This document shows, one piece after another, positions 62,449 through 64,000 of a DNA stretch of 64,000 nucleotides. The stretch is from Bradymonas sp963697525. GTDB lineage: Bacteria > Myxococcota_A > Bradymonadia > Bradymonadales > Bradymonadaceae. The stretch covers positions 310,001 to 374,000 of the forward strand of contig OY969087.1 of NCBI GenBank assembly GCA_963697525.1, read 5' to 3'. The notes beneath the pieces were generated by a model. The model saw only the letters and a list, made by a program, of their open reading frames with translations. It had not been told where the DNA came from and ran no database searches. Numbering within the stretch: position 1 is the first letter of the stretch; each line of letters begins with the position of its first letter. The position numbers were made by a program, and so were the translations under genes.

Positions 62449-63474
62449 TTATTCCAGCGCCATCAGTCCCACCTCGTCGACCGGCCCCAGCCGCTCGAGC
62501 AATGGCGAGCGCAGCTCCACGCCGGCGTCGACGCGGCGGTAGTCGCAGAGGGTGGCCATGAACCTGGCCTCGCGCGACCGATTCTCCACGGCCACCAGCG
62601 CCCGTCCGTCGGCGGGGGCGTCGGCGGCGAGCTCGCCGACGAAGCTCTCGCGGCGCGTGCCCACCACCGGCGGGCAGCGCTCGGCTTCGACCGCAAAGGT
62701 GGGCCCGCCGTCGAACGGGTCGATGGAGTGATCCCACTTAAAGCCGATGCCCTCGAGCATCTTTCGCGCCGGGCGGGTCTGCTTGCCGACCACCCCGATG
62801 AGCCCGCGCACATGCTCGGGCAGCAGCGCCGTGTAGATGGGCGTGCTCGGAAACAGGCTTCGGATGAACTCGACGTTGTCCCGGCTGAGCAAGTCGGCGG
62901 TGCGGTAGTCCAGGCCGGTGAAGTTTCGGCCCAGACAATCCCACAGATCGCTGGTGCCGTCGGGGTTGAGCGGGGGCAACAGCTCGGCGACGATGCGGTC
63001 GCGGAACAGGTCGCGGTGCATGCCGATGAACAAAAAGCGCACGAAGCTCAGCAGCTTTCCCAGCTTGAGCGGGTGGCCGCGGTACTCCGGGTGCAAGATC
63101 AGCCCGCCGATCTCGGTGGGGCCGTCGTAGTTGAACGACAACTGCAGCACCTGGTGGATGAAGTGCTTGTCCAGCGTGGTGGCGTATTTCTGCTCCTCGC
63201 GCACGTTGAAATACACCGCCGGGCGCTCGTAGGTGCCGTGCTGGGCGATGATCAGACACGACCCCACCAGCCGCTCGTGCTCGACGTCCTCCATGACGAA
63301 GAGGTAGTCGCGAAATTTCGCCTCCCGGTACACGCCCCCGAAGCTGCCACGGCTGACGTCGATGAGCTTCTGCAGGCGCGCGGAATCATTGGGCAGGTTC
63401 AACGTGTTCAACCTACGAGCCAACGCCCGGATCTGCTCCAGGTCACTCGGTATGACTTCGCGCAACAAGAACAT
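62449..63474 (-). CDS. astA: arginine/ornithine N-succinyltransferase family protein (AstA-like)
   Basis: 341 aa. The AstA fold begins FLLREVIPSDLEQIRALARRL. Conserved blocks are FVMEDVEHERLVGSC, EIGGLILHPEYRGHPLGK-like (here HPLKLGKLLSFVRFLFI), AELLPPLNPDGTSDLWDCLGRNFTGLDY and the YTALLPEHVRGLIG motif. It succinylates arginine as first step of the AST pathway. No other ast genes are adjacent, so a biosynthetic use is possible. ATG at 63474 follows a CCCCTG-rich leader (CCCCTGCCCCACCCC) and has no Shine-Dalgarno. Confidence 0.87.
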   Translation of the reverse strand: MFLLREVIPSDLEQIRALARRLNTLNLPNDSARLQKLIDVSRGSFGGVYREAKFRDYLFVMEDVEHERLVGSCLIIAQHGTYERPAVYFNVREEQKYATTLDKHFIHQVLQLSFNYDGPTEIGGLILHPEYRGHPLKLGKLLSFVRFLFIGMHRDLFRDRIVAELLPPLNPDGTSDLWDCLGRNFTGLDYRTADLLSRDNVEFIRSLFPSTPIYTALLPEHVRGLIGVVGKQTRPARKMLEGIGFKWDHSIDPFDGGPTFAVEAERCPPVVGTRRESFVGELAADAPADGRALVAVENRSREARFMATLCDYRRVDAGVELRSPLLERLGPVDEVGLMALE

Positions 63475-63510
63475 GGTGGGGTGGGGCAGGGGTTCAGGGG
63501 TCCGGGCTCG
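63475..63510. repeat. CCCCTG-rich leader of astA
   Basis: On the minus strand GGACCCCTGAACCCCTGCCCC ends directly at the astA ATG. It resembles the leaders of the two amidohydrolase genes at 23171-23368. Confidence 0.5.
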
Positions 63511-63617
63511 GGAGCGAATCGATTGTAGATTAACGGCGGCGTTTGTCACGCCGCACTCGGTTGATTATCTTAGTAGTGTCGAAAACAGCACTCACCGCCA
63601 AGACGAGAGCGAACCCA

Positions 63618-64000
63618 TGAGCAGCTTTCTGAATGATACACTCGCCCGGTTGAGCCGCCAGGCCGCCCAGACACTCGGTCGCACGGCGGGGGCGTCGGTG
63701 GATACGATGCGCCGCAGCGCCGGCGTCGGCCACGACGGGCTGCGCCAGGCCTACGAGGCCGCGCGCCAGTCGCGCCAGGGCAAAGCGTTCATGGGCGTGG
63801 TCCAAGACGCCGTCATCGCCGGCCCCGTCAAAGAGGTCGCCTACATCTGCGGGCGCGCCGGCGTGGCCGGGGCCATCGTCGACGGCGCCGTCGGCGGCTT
63901 GAACGCCTTCAAATTCATGCGCGAGGGCAAGATCGACGGCACCCAGGCCGCCAAACACGTCGCCGCCGAGACCGGCTGCGGCTTCGTGACCTCCTCGAGC
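63618..64000 (+). CDS. hypothetical protein, N-terminal part (3' truncated by window edge)
   Basis: ATG at 63618 after CGAGAGCGAACCC opens a frame without stop to the window end (127 codons). It starts MSSFLNDTLARLSRQAAQTLG, is helical and Ala/Gly/Arg-rich, and has a hydrophobic glycine-zipper-like stretch (VAGAIVDGAVGGLNAF) around residues 80-95, which could associate with membranes. No family recognised. The codon pattern (third-position G/C) supports coding. Divergent from astA with 143 bp between starts. Confidence 0.6.

Overview
The window reads as chromosome of a high-GC (roughly two-thirds G+C by eye) myxobacterium-like delta-proteobacterium, most plausibly Myxococcota of the Bradymonadales type. 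The basis is a set of lineage markers seen here: MYXO-CTERM sorting tails, a DUF2330 protein, a CarD-type RNA polymerase regulator, a MopE/Stigma_1-like metal-binding lipoprotein, many surface lipoproteins with Asp-Ala-Gly linkers, and a sigma-54 activator. I saw no rRNA, tRNA or CRISPR array. About 50 genes are supported; most long overlapping ORFs are antisense shadows typical of such GC content.

Layout. 1-16 kb is housekeeping and envelope: mutM, a TPR protein, a NUDIX/metallo-beta-lactamase fusion, a ROK kinase, cyclophilin, two outer-membrane barrels, a DUF2330 MYXO-CTERM protein and the classical ileS-lspA-lgt lipoprotein-maturation cluster. 16-31 kb holds a large Cys-repeat/PPC lipoprotein, thiD-rhomboid, two amidohydrolases, a scar with two gene remnants (prfC 3' end, EamA 5' end), a zincin lipoprotein, 3,5-diaminohexanoate dehydrogenase, a family-4 uracil-DNA glycosylase, coaBC and a CoA-type NUDIX hydrolase. 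31-36.5 kb has a DUF296 protein, a sigma-54 activator paired with a SulP transporter, and an OmpA/coiled-coil lipoprotein pair.

36.5-42 kb is accessory. Two divergently oriented tandem arrays of 66/67-bp structured repeats lie between ompA and an orphan PglX-like DNA methyltransferase. A truncated ATPase, a Uma2 nuclease and a twice-frameshifted acyltransferase-like gene follow. The arrays share a 13-nt box and a GCGAG hairpin loop, while their stems differ by compensatory changes. This is the best candidate here for an undescribed structured element.

42-48 kb is a translationally coupled operon of three propeller-like lipoproteins and an outer-membrane barrel. 48-50.5 kb has yidD and an IS200/REP-type transposase flanked by about 240-bp foldback repeats. 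50.8-64 kb has lysine 2,3-aminomutase, a UbiA-family enzyme, a MopE-like lipoprotein, carD, a SurA-like lipoprotein, truA, a MYXO-CTERM/barrel fusion, asd and astA.

A recurrent oddity is short (6-9 bp) tandem repeats in intergenic DNA, often as facing inverted arrays and often directly 5' of start codons that lack a Shine-Dalgarno (mutM, ROK kinase, ileS, two amidohydrolases, astA, the EamA remnant). kamA and the diaminohexanoate dehydrogenase together suggest lysine catabolism through beta-lysine.
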